DNA from: Betaproteobacteria bacterium | Lineage (GTDB): Bacteria > Pseudomonadota > Gammaproteobacteria > Burkholderiales > SG8-41 | Direction of reading: 5' to 3' | NCBI GenBank assembly: GCA_029883965.1 | Contig: JAOUIN010000012.1 | Location: 1-23,157 of the forward strand | DNA length: 23,157 nucleotides | Shown here: piece after piece, positions 15,206 to 23,157 of the stretch | Layout of the letters: each line of letters begins with the position of its first letter | Numbering within the stretch: position 1 is the stretch's first letter | The notes under the pieces: generated by a model | What the model was told of the DNA's origin: nothing | The model's database searches: none | What the model saw: only the letters and a program-made list of their open reading frames with translations | Translations under genes and position numbers: made by a program

Positions 15206-17571
15206 GTGCGCCGGATCGGTCCGGCAATACCACCATCGGCGCCGCGTTGCCGCGTACGAATGCTTTGCGCCTGTTGTCGGGGCGCGGCCAGTACGTCGAC
15301 GATCTCAATCCGCCGCGCTGTCTGCATGCCGCCGTGCTGCGCAGCCCCTACGCGCATGCGCGTATCGCCAGCCTGGATGTGGCTGCGGCCGCTATAGCGC
15401 CCGGCGTCGTGCGCGTGCTCACGGGTCGCGATGTGGCGGCAATGTGCGATCCCTATGTCGGCGTGCTGAAACATGTGCCGGGCATGCAGTCGGCGGCACA
15501 GCTGCCGCTGGCGGTGGACCGCGCCTGCTGGCAGGGCGAACCCGTGGCGCTGGTGGCGGCAACGACGCGCGCCGAAGCCGAAGACGCGCTGGCGCTGATC
15601 GAGATTGAGTGGGAAGAACTGCCGGTCGTCACTGACGCGGAAACCGCACTGCACCCGGACACGCCGGTGATTCATCCGGAACTGGGCGGCAATCTGTGTT
15701 TCGAACGCGTGGTGACCGAAGGTGATGTCGCGGCGGCATTCGCGCAGGCGGCGCATGTGGTCGAAGCCGAATTCATTACCAGCCGCCATACCGCGGCGAC
15801 GCTGGAGCCGCGCACCATACTCGCCGACTTCAATGCCGCTGACGGCCAGTTGACGGTGTGGCACTCGACCCAGGTGCCGTACATGATGCAGTGGATCATT
15901 GCACGGCATTTCCGGCTTGCGGAGACACAAGTGCGCGTGATCGCGCCGGATGTCGGCGGCGGCTTCGGCATGAAGATCCACATCTACGGCGATGAAATGG
16001 CCGCGGTCGCAGCGTCACTGCTGCTCGGGCGCCCGGTCAAGTTTGTCGCCGACCGGCTGGAATCCTTTGTTGGTGATTTTCATGCGCGCGGGCATCGCGT
16101 GCGAGCGCGCATGGCCCTGTCCAAAGACGGAGACATCCTCGGCGTCGAAGCCGACGATCTTTACGGCATCGGTCCGTACTCGGGTTATCCGCGCGGCAGT
16201 GCCAACGAAGGCCTGCAGGTGTCCAACCTGGTCTGCGCCGCGTACCGGCGCGGCGCGTATCGTGCCGTCAGTCGCGCGGTGTTCCAGAACAAGGCGATGT
16301 ACGGCCAGTATCGTGCGGTCGGGCATCCGGTGGCCTGCCTGGTCAGCGAGGGCCTGATGGATCTCGCCGCTGCAAAGCTCGGCATCGATCCCGCGGAATT
16401 CCGCCGCCGCCATTACCTCAGCCCGGAGAGTTATCCGCTGAAGCTCGCCGGCGGCCCGGTGCTGGAAAAACTGTCGCAGCATGAGGCATTGGAAACTCTA
16501 CTGCAGATGATGGATTACGCGGGTTTGCGCACAGAGCAGAAAAAATTGCGTACACAAGGCATCCACCGTGGCATCGGGCTGGCGAGTTTTGTCGAGAATT
16601 CCAATCCGTCCGCGGCAACGTACGGCCAGGGTGGGGTGTCGATCGCCTCGCAGGATTCGTGCACGCTCAAACTCACGGCGACCGGCGGTGTCGTTGCCGC
16701 GTCGAGCATCACCGAATGCGGGCAGGGCGGCTATGCGGTGATCCAGCAGGTCGTCGCCGCGGTATGCGGCGTGCCTTTCGCGCAGGTAAAAGTTGTTATC
16801 GGTGACACCGAGACCACGCCCGTGGGCGGTGGCGTCTGGGGTTCGCGCGGCACCGGCATCTGCGGCGAAGCCGCATTGCAGGCGGGCAAGGCGCTGAAGG
16901 CCAACATTCTTGCGTTTGTCGCGCGGTTGCAAGAATCGGAGGCGTCACTGTATGACATCCGCGACGGCCAGGTCATACGCGCTCAGAGCGGTGAAGAGGT
17001 GATGACGCTGGAAGCGGTCGCACGCACGGCGTATTTCCGCACCGACCAGGTGCCGAAGGATTTTCAGCCCGAACTCACGGTGACGCGCAGTTATGCGCAG
17101 AAGACGTACAACGGCGCCTATACCAACGGCATCCAGGCCTCGTATGTCGAAGTGGACACGGAAACCGGTTTCATCAAACTGCTGGGCCACTGGGTGGTCG
17201 ATGACTGCGGCACGGTGATCAACCCGCTGCTGGTCGACGAGCAGATCCGCGGCGCTTGCGTGCAGGGCATAGGCGCGGCACTGTTCGAGCAATGCGTTTA
17301 CAGTCCCGAGGGGCAGCTCATGAACGGCAGCCTCATGGATTACCTGGTGCCGATGGCGGGCGAGATGCCGGACATCGAGGTCGGCCACACCTGCACGCCG
17401 ACGGCGACCTCGGAACTGGGCGCCAAGGGTGCGGGCGAGGCCGGCACTGCGGGCGCTTCGGCCGCGGTGCTGAATGCAACCAATGATGCGCTAGGTCCGT
17501 TCGGGGGCGTCGTGTCTGAAATTCCAGTGACACCGGAGCGGATTCTGCGTGCACTGGGACGTCTGAGTTGA
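15202..17571 (+). CDS. Molybdenum hydroxylase large subunit (CoxL/XdhB-like), not a true CO dehydrogenase
   Basis: This subunit binds molybdopterin cytosine dinucleotide and carries the active site. With the ATG at 15202 (ATGA overlap with the preceding stop) it has 789 residues; a GTG at 15181 would add seven. The cofactor-contact loop VGGGFGMK (residues 251-258) and the C-terminal GAKGAGEAG with the catalytic base Glu746 are intact. The substrate loop reads GQYRAVGHP (368-376), so the cysteine of the CO dehydrogenase loop AYRCSFR is replaced by Ala372. I therefore call it a hydroxylase of an organic or heterocyclic substrate. Subunit order FAD, FeS, Mo matches cox operons, but the substrate is unknown. 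Confidence 0.92.
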   Translation: MSAPDRSGNTTIGAALPRTNALRLLSGRGQYVDDLNPPRCLHAAVLRSPYAHARIASLDVAAAAIAPGVVRVLTGRDVAAMCDPYVGVLKHVPGMQSAAQLPLAVDRACWQGEPVALVAATTRAEAEDALALIEIEWEELPVVTDAETALHPDTPVIHPELGGNLCFERVVTEGDVAAAFAQAAHVVEAEFITSRHTAATLEPRTILADFNAADGQLTVWHSTQVPYMMQWIIARHFRLAETQVRVIAPDVGGGFGMKIHIYGDEMAAVAASLLLGRPVKFVADRLESFVGDFHARGHRVRARMALSKDGDILGVEADDLYGIGPYSGYPRGSANEGLQVSNLVCAAYRRGAYRAVSRAVFQNKAMYGQYRAVGHPVACLVSEGLMDLAAAKLGIDPAEFRRRHYLSPESYPLKLAGGPVLEKLSQHEALETLLQMMDYAGLRTEQKKLRTQGIHRGIGLASFVENSNPSAATYGQGGVSIASQDSCTLKLTATGGVVAASSITECGQGGYAVIQQVVAAVCGVPFAQVKVVIGDTETTPVGGGVWGSRGTGICGEAALQAGKALKANILAFVARLQESEASLYDIRDGQVIRAQSGEEVMTLEAVARTAYFRTDQVPKDFQPELTVTRSYAQKTYNGAYTNGIQASYVEVDTETGFIKLLGHWVVDDCGTVINPLLVDEQIRGACVQGIGAALFEQCVYSPEGQLMNGSLMDYLVPMAGEMPDIEVGHTCTPTATSELGAKGAGEAGTAGASAAVLNATNDALGPFGGVVSEIPVTPERILRALGRLS

Positions 17572-17592
17572 AATTTGAAACAGGAGGAAACC

Positions 17593-18564
17593 ATGAAAAT
17601 AAAATTCGTCATCCGGTGGCTGCCAGTGTTGCTGATGATTTCAGCGTCGGTGGTCTGGTCTGCGGACCCGTATCCGCAAAAACCGGTGCGCATGGTGGTG
17701 GGTTTTGCACCCGGCGGCGCGCCCGACATCATCGGCCGGATCGTCGGCCGTCATATGAGTGAGAGTCTCGGCCAGAACGTGATCATCGACAACCGGCCCG
17801 GCGCGACCGGCAATATCGGCGCCGAGATCGTTGCGCGCGCGGCGCCGGACGGGCACACGGTATTCATGGCGACGGTTTCGGTGGCGATCAGTCCTGCTTT
17901 TTACCGCGCCCTGCCGTTTGATCCGGTGCGCAGTTTTGCACCGGTCAGCCGGGTGGCGATGGTGCCGTTGTTGCTCGTGGTGCATCCGACCCTGCCCGCG
18001 ACCTCGGTGCGTGAGCTGATTACGCTGGCCAAGTCGAAGCCGGGCGCGCTGAATTACGCGTCTGTGGGCACGGGCAGCCCGCAGCATCTGTCAGGTGAAT
18101 TGTTCAATGCGCGGGCAGGCGTCAGGATCGTGCATGTCCCGTACAAGGGCGGCGGTCCGGCAACCGCGGCAATCCTCGCGGGCGAAGCGCAGCTGTTCTT
18201 CGCCGGCATGCCGGCCGCATTGCCGCATGCGCGTGCCGGACGGCTGCGTGCACTGGCGGTTTCCACCGCGCGGCGGTCGCCCTCGGCGCCGGAGGTTTCC
18301 ACGGTGGCGGAGGCGGGATTGCCCGGATTCGAGGCGGATAACTGGCATGGTGTGCTGGCACCGGCGGGCACGCCGAAATCCGTCATTGCGCGCCTGAATG
18401 CAGAACTGGTGAAAACCCTGGGCAGCGCGGAAGTGCAGGCACAACTCATCAAGGCCGGCGCCGAAGGGGTGTCGAGCTCAGCGGATGAATTTGCCGCCTT
18501 TATCCGCACCGAAAAGGCAAAATGGGCGCAGGTCGCGAAGATGGCTGGCGTCAAGCCGCAGTAA
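17593..18564 (+). CDS. Bug/TctC family tripartite tricarboxylate transporter receptor
   Basis: This is a periplasmic solute receptor of the type greatly expanded in Burkholderiales. The 323 residues start with a signal peptide of about 24 residues ending VVWSA. Family phrases follow: YPQKPVRMVVGFAPGG, IDNRPGATGNIGAEIVARA, PDGHTV, LNYASVGTGSPQHLSGELF and VPYKGGGPAT. The ATG at 17593 has GGAGG 5 bases upstream. It lies 21 bases after the large-subunit stop, so it is probably in the same operon. No TctA or TctB membrane gene is present, as is common for Bug genes. Its ligand may be the substrate or product of the hydroxylase; this is inference from position only. Confidence 0.94.
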   Translation: MKIKFVIRWLPVLLMISASVVWSADPYPQKPVRMVVGFAPGGAPDIIGRIVGRHMSESLGQNVIIDNRPGATGNIGAEIVARAAPDGHTVFMATVSVAISPAFYRALPFDPVRSFAPVSRVAMVPLLLVVHPTLPATSVRELITLAKSKPGALNYASVGTGSPQHLSGELFNARAGVRIVHVPYKGGGPATAAILAGEAQLFFAGMPAALPHARAGRLRALAVSTARRSPSAPEVSTVAEAGLPGFEADNWHGVLAPAGTPKSVIARLNAELVKTLGSAEVQAQLIKAGAEGVSSSADEFAAFIRTEKAKWAQVAKMAGVKPQ

Positions 18565-18612
18565 GCGCAGGGCGGGCGCCGGTTCGTTTGTGTCAGGCGT
18601 CAAAACGGATGC

Positions 18613-19560
18613 TCACCGAGGCTTGAAGCGGATGTCTTTGCACGGATCTTCCCGCGCGGTGGCCGGCGTAAAGCTGATGAAATCATATTCGGGACTGCCA
18701 CTGCCGTAGTAATCGGCCGGCGATATCTCGTCTGGACGCGTCTCGATCAGGCCAACGGCAATTACATCTTCGCCGCCCGGGTATTGCGCAAGGTAAACCG
18801 GTACACCGAAGTCGCGTCGCACGTGGCCGTTACCGGCGATCAGTACGGCGCCGGCAGCGCTCTGCCGGCCGAGGGCTTGGGCCATGAGCGCATCGCGTGT
18901 GCGCTGGGCGGTGACGATGCCGGGCAGCATCGATGGCGGTGCCTTGCCGCAGTGGCCGTCGGCAATCGCCTGTTCCAGATTCCGTTGTGCGGCGTCCGGC
19001 AACGGCACGTTGAGATTCAGTGCGGTAACCGTTTGGGCGTCCAGTACCGCGGCAATGCCGGCCGAGGACAGACGAAACGCATCGGTGCGCGAGAGATTCG
19101 CGGCGAGCAGCGGCAGATCATGGTCGAGTGCCAGTCGTACGATCGGTTCATACCAGGACCAGTTCCAGCCCTTGTCGTTAAACCGCCCGGCTTTTTTGAT
19201 CTGCTCGGAATCGCGTGTGCGCGCCGCCCGGACGCGTTCGACCGCGGACTGATGGTCGCGATCGAACTGCTCCATCGCAATGGCGGGACGGCGTCCGTCG
19301 CGGAGTAGTGCGGCCACCAGTTCGCGCTGCAAACGGTGATGTCCGGCGTTGTCGTGTACTTCACCAAGCAGGACGAAACGCGCTGTGCGGAGCTTTTTCT
19401 CCAGTTCCGGCTGCGTGATATAGCGCTGCGCCTGCGTATCCCAGATGCGCCCGGACAACGGGTGCGTGGACGCGTCTGCGCCGGTCGTTGTTTGCAGCCC
19501 GTGCGGCGTACAGGCGGTCATTACCAGGCAAAGCAGGGCGAAGCAGTGGGTGAAACGCAT
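18613..19560 (-). CDS. ChaN family lipoprotein
   Basis: ChaN-type proteins are haem/iron-associated lipoproteins with an EreA/ChaN-like fold. The 315-residue product has a short signal with the lipobox LVMTAC (lipidated Cys17) and no retention aspartate right after it. It contains the fold's conserved motifs: LLGEVHDNAGHH, AMEQFDRDHQ, NWSWYEPIVRLA and a late AGNGHVRRDFGVP. The ATG at 19558-19560 begins the signal peptide; a longer in-frame start at 19752 would run into the divergent gene and is rejected. The stop faces the Bug receptor gene about 50 bases away. Confidence 0.9.
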   Translation of the reverse strand: MRFTHCFALLCLVMTACTPHGLQTTTGADASTHPLSGRIWDTQAQRYITQPELEKKLRTARFVLLGEVHDNAGHHRLQRELVAALLRDGRRPAIAMEQFDRDHQSAVERVRAARTRDSEQIKKAGRFNDKGWNWSWYEPIVRLALDHDLPLLAANLSRTDAFRLSSAGIAAVLDAQTVTALNLNVPLPDAAQRNLEQAIADGHCGKAPPSMLPGIVTAQRTRDALMAQALGRQSAAGAVLIAGNGHVRRDFGVPVYLAQYPGGEDVIAVGLIETRPDEISPADYYGSGSPEYDFISFTPATAREDPCKDIRFKPR

Positions 19561-19670
19561 GTTGGATATCCGGCCGGTCGTTAGCGCGATGGTACGCTGA
19601 AAGGGCCTGCCATTGCGGTAGCGGGGGGCGGGCTCTTGGCACGGGATTTCGGTTCGCGGCAAATTGCCGA

Positions 19671-19676
19671 TATAGT
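19671..19676 (+). promoter_or_regulatory. Possible -10 element for the beta-hydroxyacid dehydrogenase gene
   Basis: TATAGT lies 32 bases before the ATG at 19709, in the 148-base divergent gap with the ChaN-like gene. The -35 region is weak (TTCGGT, 19648-19653). Confidence 0.32.
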
Positions 19677-19708
19677 CAGCCTTTTCGGCAACGGTGGAGT
19701 ATTCGGTC

Positions 19709-20572
19709 ATGAAAGTGGCATTCATAGGCATAGGCATCATGGGCGGACCCATGGCGGGTCATCTGGCTAAAGCAGGGCATACGGTTACCGTCTACAACCG
19801 CACACGCGCCAAGGTGCAGGCCTGGGCGGCACAGCACCAGGGCATGGCGGCGGATACGCCTGCAGAAGCCGCGAAGGGCGCGGACATCGTGTTCAGTTGT
19901 GTCGGCAACGACAACGATGTGCGTGAAGTGACCATCGGCAGCAATGGCGCGTTTCAGGCGATGGCGAAAAACGCCATTTTTGTCGATCACACCACGGCGT
20001 CGGCCGCGGTGGCACAGGAACTGCACGCCGCTGCGCGTAAACTCGGCATCCATTTTCTCGATGCGCCGGTGTCCGGCGGCCAGTCGGGTGCGGAGCAGGG
20101 GATACTCACCGTGATGGTCGGCGGCGATGACGAACCATTTGCGCGCACCGAACCGGTGATCCGGCATTTCGCGCGCGCAGTGATGCTGATGGGGCCCTCC
20201 GGGTCGGGCCAGAAAACCAAGATGGTCAACCAGATCTGCGTTGCCGGCGTGATCCAGGGCCTCGCCGAAGGGCTGGCGTTCGCGCAGCATGCGGGGCTGG
20301 ATGCGAAACGCGCCGTCGATGTGATTTCGAAAGGTGCCGCGACGTCGTGGCAGATGGAAAACCGCGGCAAGACCATGATCGACGACAAGTTCGATTTCGG
20401 TTTTGCGGTGGACCTGATGCGCAAGGACCTGCGCATTGCGATGGAAGAGGCGCGTGCCAACGGCGCGCAACTGCCGGCGATCGCGCTGATCGATCAGTTC
20501 TATGCCAAGCTGCAGGAACAGGGCGCCGGCAGGCTCGATACCTCGAGCCTGATTAAACTGCTGCGGAAATAA
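19709..20572 (+). CDS. NAD(P)-dependent beta-hydroxyacid dehydrogenase (HIBADH / tartronate semialdehyde reductase family)
   Basis: This 287-residue cytosolic oxidoreductase belongs to the 3-hydroxyisobutyrate dehydrogenase/GlxR family. The N-terminal Rossmann motif reads FIGIGIMGGPMAGHLAKAGH, the substrate motif DAPVSGGQSGAEQG, and the catalytic-lysine region SGSGQKTKMVNQI. The C-terminal helical domain contains FDFGFAVDLMRKDLRIA. Length is normal. The ATG at 19709 begins the Rossmann strand directly; a GTG at 19694 would add five residues. The NUDIX gene starts 3 bases after its stop, suggesting one operon, though the link in function is not obvious. Which hydroxyacid it uses cannot be read from sequence. 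Confidence 0.92.
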   Translation: MKVAFIGIGIMGGPMAGHLAKAGHTVTVYNRTRAKVQAWAAQHQGMAADTPAEAAKGADIVFSCVGNDNDVREVTIGSNGAFQAMAKNAIFVDHTTASAAVAQELHAAARKLGIHFLDAPVSGGQSGAEQGILTVMVGGDDEPFARTEPVIRHFARAVMLMGPSGSGQKTKMVNQICVAGVIQGLAEGLAFAQHAGLDAKRAVDVISKGAATSWQMENRGKTMIDDKFDFGFAVDLMRKDLRIAMEEARANGAQLPAIALIDQFYAKLQEQGAGRLDTSSLIKLLRK

Positions 20573-20575
20573 TCC

Positions 20576-21409
20576 ATGACTGATGCGGGCAGTGTAAAAA
20601 AAGAAGGCGCAAAAAAACCGGCGACGCCGATGCCGTCGGCGACGGTGACGCTGGTGCGCGATGCGCCCGGCGGCATTGAAGTCCTAATGATGCGCAGGAA
20701 TCTCAAGTCGGGCTTTGTGCCGGGCATGTACGTGTTTCCGGGCGGCGGTTTGGACAAAGATGATTTATTGTTTAAAAACAACAGCTTATGCGAGTGTCTC
20801 GATGATGCGGCCGCGAGTGCGACCCTGGGGGTCGCCCACGACGGCATGTGCTACTGGGTGGCGGCGATCCGCGAAGCCTTTGAAGAATCCGGGCTGCTGC
20901 TCGCGCGCGATGCGGCCGGACAGCTGATCCGTTTCGGCGATGCCACAGTGGCGGCGCGGTTCAAGGAACACCGGCGCCGGCTCAATGCCGGCGAAGCGGC
21001 ATTCACCGATTTGATTGCCGCCGAACAGTTGCAGCTCGCCGCGGATGCGCTGACCTATTTTGCGCACTGGATCACCCCCGTCGGTTTGCCGCGCCGTTAC
21101 GACACGCGATTCTTCATGGCCGAAGCGCCGCCGGAGCAGGAGCCGGTGCAGGATGAACGCGAGACCATCGCAGCCGAGTGGGCGCGGCCGGCAGATGCGT
21201 TGTCACGGCACAAGCGTGGCGAGTTCGAGATGCGCACGCCCACCGTGCATACGCTGGAACTGTTTGCGGACTACGACAATGTGGCCCGATTGCGCCAGGG
21301 GCTGGGCGAACGCCGCGAGATCAGCGCGGTGCTGCCGCGCATCGGCCGCGACGGCCGCCGCATCCTTCCCGGCGAACCGGGTTACGAAGAAGCTGCACCC
21401 TCTGCATGA
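20576..21409 (+). CDS. NUDIX hydrolase, NUDT19-like with split box
   Basis: The 277-residue product hydrolyses a nucleoside diphosphate-linked compound; NUDT19-type homologues act on CoA and its esters. The NUDIX box is split. The glycine part is in FPGGGLDKDD (about residues 54-63), and the catalytic part REAFEESGLLL (99-109) comes after an insertion of roughly 35 residues, as in the NUDT7/NUDT19 branch. The metal-binding glutamates of REAFEES are intact. The C-terminal region (FAHWITPVGLPRRYDTRFF) also fits that branch. It starts 3 bases after the dehydrogenase stop, and its own stop overlaps the next start (ATGA). Confidence 0.88.
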   Translation: MTDAGSVKKEGAKKPATPMPSATVTLVRDAPGGIEVLMMRRNLKSGFVPGMYVFPGGGLDKDDLLFKNNSLCECLDDAAASATLGVAHDGMCYWVAAIREAFEESGLLLARDAAGQLIRFGDATVAARFKEHRRRLNAGEAAFTDLIAAEQLQLAADALTYFAHWITPVGLPRRYDTRFFMAEAPPEQEPVQDERETIAAEWARPADALSRHKRGEFEMRTPTVHTLELFADYDNVARLRQGLGERREISAVLPRIGRDGRRILPGEPGYEEAAPSA

Positions 21410-22257
21410 ACAGCGCGGTTCTACCGATTGTTGCGGGCGAGACCGTCGAGATCGCGCCCGACGTGCGCCGCATCACCGCGTCCAATCCCGGCGTGATGAC
21501 CGGGCCCGGCACCAACAGCTACATCCTCGGTGATGATGATCTGACGCTGATCGATCCGGGGCCGGAAATCGATTCGCATCGCGATGCCTTGCTGGCCGCG
21601 GTGGGCAAGAAGCTGCGCTGGATCCTGTGCACGCACACGCATCGCGATCATTCGCCTCTGGCACAGGCGATCAAGGTCGCGACCGGCGCACAGATTCTTG
21701 GCTATGACACCGTGCCCGACGACGGCCGGCAGGATGAAGCATTCAAACCGGATCGCGCGCTGCGCGACGGCGATATCGTCGATTGCGGGGTCTACAGCCT
21801 GCGTGCGGTGCACACGCCGGGGCATGCGTCGAACCACCTGTGTTATCTGCTCGAAGGCCGCGGCGTGCTGTTCACTGGCGATCACGTCATGCAGGGCTCG
21901 ACCGTGGTGATTTCGCCGCCCGACGGCGACATGCAGGCTTATCTGGATTCCCTGGAGAAGCTGCTGACTTTGCCCATCGGTGCGTTTGCGCCGGGCCACG
22001 GCCATGTCATCGAAACGCCGCAGGACGAAGTGCGGCGGCTGATTGCGCACCGGTTGCGGCGCGAAGAAAAAATCGTCGCCGCGCTGCAGCGCGTGGGGCC
22101 GGTTTCGATCGAAGACCTGGTGCGCTCGGCTTATGACGACGTGCCGGAGCGCATCCACAACGTTGCGCTGCGGTCGCTGCACGCGTCTCTGATACGGCTG
22201 CAGAAAAACGGCCGTGCAGTGAATGATGGTGGACAGTGGCGGGTGACGGGGCGCTGA
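21406..22257 (+). CDS. MBL-fold metallo-hydrolase (LACTB2-like)
   Basis: This 283-residue protein has a metallo-beta-lactamase fold with the two-metal motif THTHRDH (His77, His79, Asp81, His82), HTPGHASNH, FTGDHVMQGS and FAPGHGHVI. A C-terminal winged-helix segment (ERIHNVALRSLHASLIRLQKNG) matches the LACTB2-like group, some of whose members are nucleases. The start is the ATG at 21406, overlapping the NUDIX stop by 4 bases; longer in-frame starts lie deep inside the NUDIX gene. The overlap implies co-translation with the NUDIX hydrolase. The substrate is unknown. The stop lies 3 bases from that of the convergent dehydrogenase. Confidence 0.9.
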   Translation: MNSAVLPIVAGETVEIAPDVRRITASNPGVMTGPGTNSYILGDDDLTLIDPGPEIDSHRDALLAAVGKKLRWILCTHTHRDHSPLAQAIKVATGAQILGYDTVPDDGRQDEAFKPDRALRDGDIVDCGVYSLRAVHTPGHASNHLCYLLEGRGVLFTGDHVMQGSTVVISPPDGDMQAYLDSLEKLLTLPIGAFAPGHGHVIETPQDEVRRLIAHRLRREEKIVAALQRVGPVSIEDLVRSAYDDVPERIHNVALRSLHASLIRLQKNGRAVNDGGQWRVTGR

Positions 22258-22260
22258 ATC

Positions 22261-23157
22261 TCAGCCTTTCGGCTTCGGCTGGTTCCTGATTTCCACCGGC
22301 TTGCCTGCGGCGAAGGCCGCAGCATTCGCAAATGCTTCGCCGAAATACGCTTCGTAGGTTTCGCGCTCCAGCCACGCGCTGTGGTTGGTGCACAGCGCGT
22401 TTTCCAGCTTCAGCAGCGCATGGTCGCCGTGCTGCACGGGTTCGTTTTCATAGACATCCGTCGCGGCAAAGCCGGGGCGGCCGGCCTTGAGCGCCGCCAC
22501 CAGCGCGCCGGGTTCGATCAGTTCGGCGCGCGCGGTGTTGACCAGCAGTGCGGTCGGTTTCATTTTCTGCAGATTCCCCGCGGTGACCAGTCCACGGGTT
22601 TCCTTCGATAGTCGCGCCATGATCACCAGCACGTCGGCTTGCGCGAACAGATCATCCTGGCTGGATGCCGTTTCATATCCTGCAGTGCATGCAGCGGCCA
22701 GCGAATTCTCGCGCCCCCACACGAGTACGCGCATGCCGAAACTGGCCCCCGTCTGTGCGACCAGCCCGCCGATGGTGCCCAGGCCCAGTACGCCCAGCGT
22801 CTTGCCGTGCAAACCCGTGTTGAAGCGGTCGCGCCAGAGGCCTTTGCGCATCCCGTCGGATTCATGCGCGGCATCGCGCACGCTCGCCATGATCAGCGCC
22901 CAGGTCTGCTCGGCCACGGTATAGGGTGAGGCGTGTTTGCCGGCGGTGATCGCAATGCCGTGCGCGTTGCAGGCGCTGACATCGATGTGGTGGAAACTGC
23001 GGCCGGTCTGGCTGAACAGTTTCAGTTTCGGCAGCTTTGCGATGATGGCGGCGGTGAAGCGCGTGCGTTCACGGACGGGCACGATGATGTCGGCGTCGCG
23101 CAGGTTGCGGATCAGCGTGGCTTCGGGAGGCGCCACTTCGCGATGGATGCGCACATC
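22261..23157 (-). CDS. D-2-hydroxyacid dehydrogenase family protein (5' end outside window)
   Basis: This is an NAD-dependent oxidoreductase of the phosphoglycerate/formate dehydrogenase superfamily. The frame is still open at the window edge and the N-terminal catalytic domain lacks its first strands, so about 20-30 residues are missing. Visible motifs in order are FSQTGRSFHHIDVSACNAHGI, YTVAEQTWALIMA, the NAD motif LGVLGLGTIGG, NTARAELIEPGALVAAL (catalytic Arg), DVYENEPV (catalytic Glu) and CTNHSAW (catalytic His). The tail is EIRNQPKPKG. The substrate is not predictable. It is convergent with the MBL-fold gene. Confidence 0.92.
   Translation of the reverse strand, partial: DVRIHREVAPPEATLIRNLRDADIIVPVRERTRFTAAIIAKLPKLKLFSQTGRSFHHIDVSACNAHGIAITAGKHASPYTVAEQTWALIMASVRDAAHESDGMRKGLWRDRFNTGLHGKTLGVLGLGTIGGLVAQTGASFGMRVLVWGRENSLAAACTAGYETASSQDDLFAQADVLVIMARLSKETRGLVTAGNLQKMKPTALLVNTARAELIEPGALVAALKAGRPGFAATDVYENEPVQHGDHALLKLENALCTNHSAWLERETYEAYFGEAFANAAAFAAGKPVEIRNQPKPKG

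Noticed and set aside
12221..17571. Genuine aerobic CO dehydrogenase operon
   Set aside because: The cysteine of the AYRCSFR active-site loop is replaced by alanine in a GQYRAVGHP loop. Only the general molybdenum hydroxylase assignment is supported.

Overview
The window looks like ordinary chromosome from a GC-rich betaproteobacterium, probably Burkholderiales or a relative. This rests on the Bug/TctC-type solute receptor, the style of the GcvA-like LysR regulator, the YhhQ, bactofilin, NUDIX and ChaN homologues, and high G+C judged by eye. It is gene-dense, with many 4-base ATGA overlaps and nearly abutting convergent genes. I see no transposase, integrase, phage gene or CRISPR array.

Left part (1-5873, all plus strand). 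The 3' end of an unrecognised gene overlaps a PafA/nucleotide-pyrophosphatase-type alkaline phosphatase that probably uses a TTG start. Next come an orphan family-3 periplasmic binding protein, a small exported CxxC protein, and the most notable locus. That locus (3408-3947) is a UGSC-family selenoprotein gene. Its internal TGA at 3696-3698 is read in frame as U-G-S-C and is followed by a SECIS-like hairpin. A conventional reading would split it into two short pieces or call it broken. It overlaps by 4 bases a 370-residue protein with six cysteines that is probably its partner. An exported helical protein of unknown function follows.

Middle part (5877-12160). This holds a bactofilin, a 66-residue protein with its own terminator, and a GcvA-like LysR regulator abutting a convergent MFS transporter. 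Then come tRNA-Pro(UGG) with encoded CCA, a small membrane protein, a YhhQ-type queuosine-precursor transporter, a glutathione S-transferase and a dienelactone hydrolase-family enzyme.

Right part (12176-18564). A bidirectional terminator is followed by a xanthine dehydrogenase/aerobic CO dehydrogenase-like cluster. A CoxG-like gene points left; an XdhC-like maturation gene, FAD subunit, [2Fe-2S] subunit, molybdopterin subunit and a Bug/TctC receptor point right. The large subunit lacks the cysteine loop of true CO dehydrogenase, so the enzyme is a molybdenum hydroxylase of unknown substrate. The Bug receptor may bind a related organic acid.

Far right (18613-23157). A ChaN-like lipoprotein, a beta-hydroxyacid dehydrogenase, a NUDIX hydrolase overlapped by an MBL-fold hydrolase, and a D-2-hydroxyacid dehydrogenase cut by the window end.

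Functions are family-level calls from reading the translated sequence. No database search was run.
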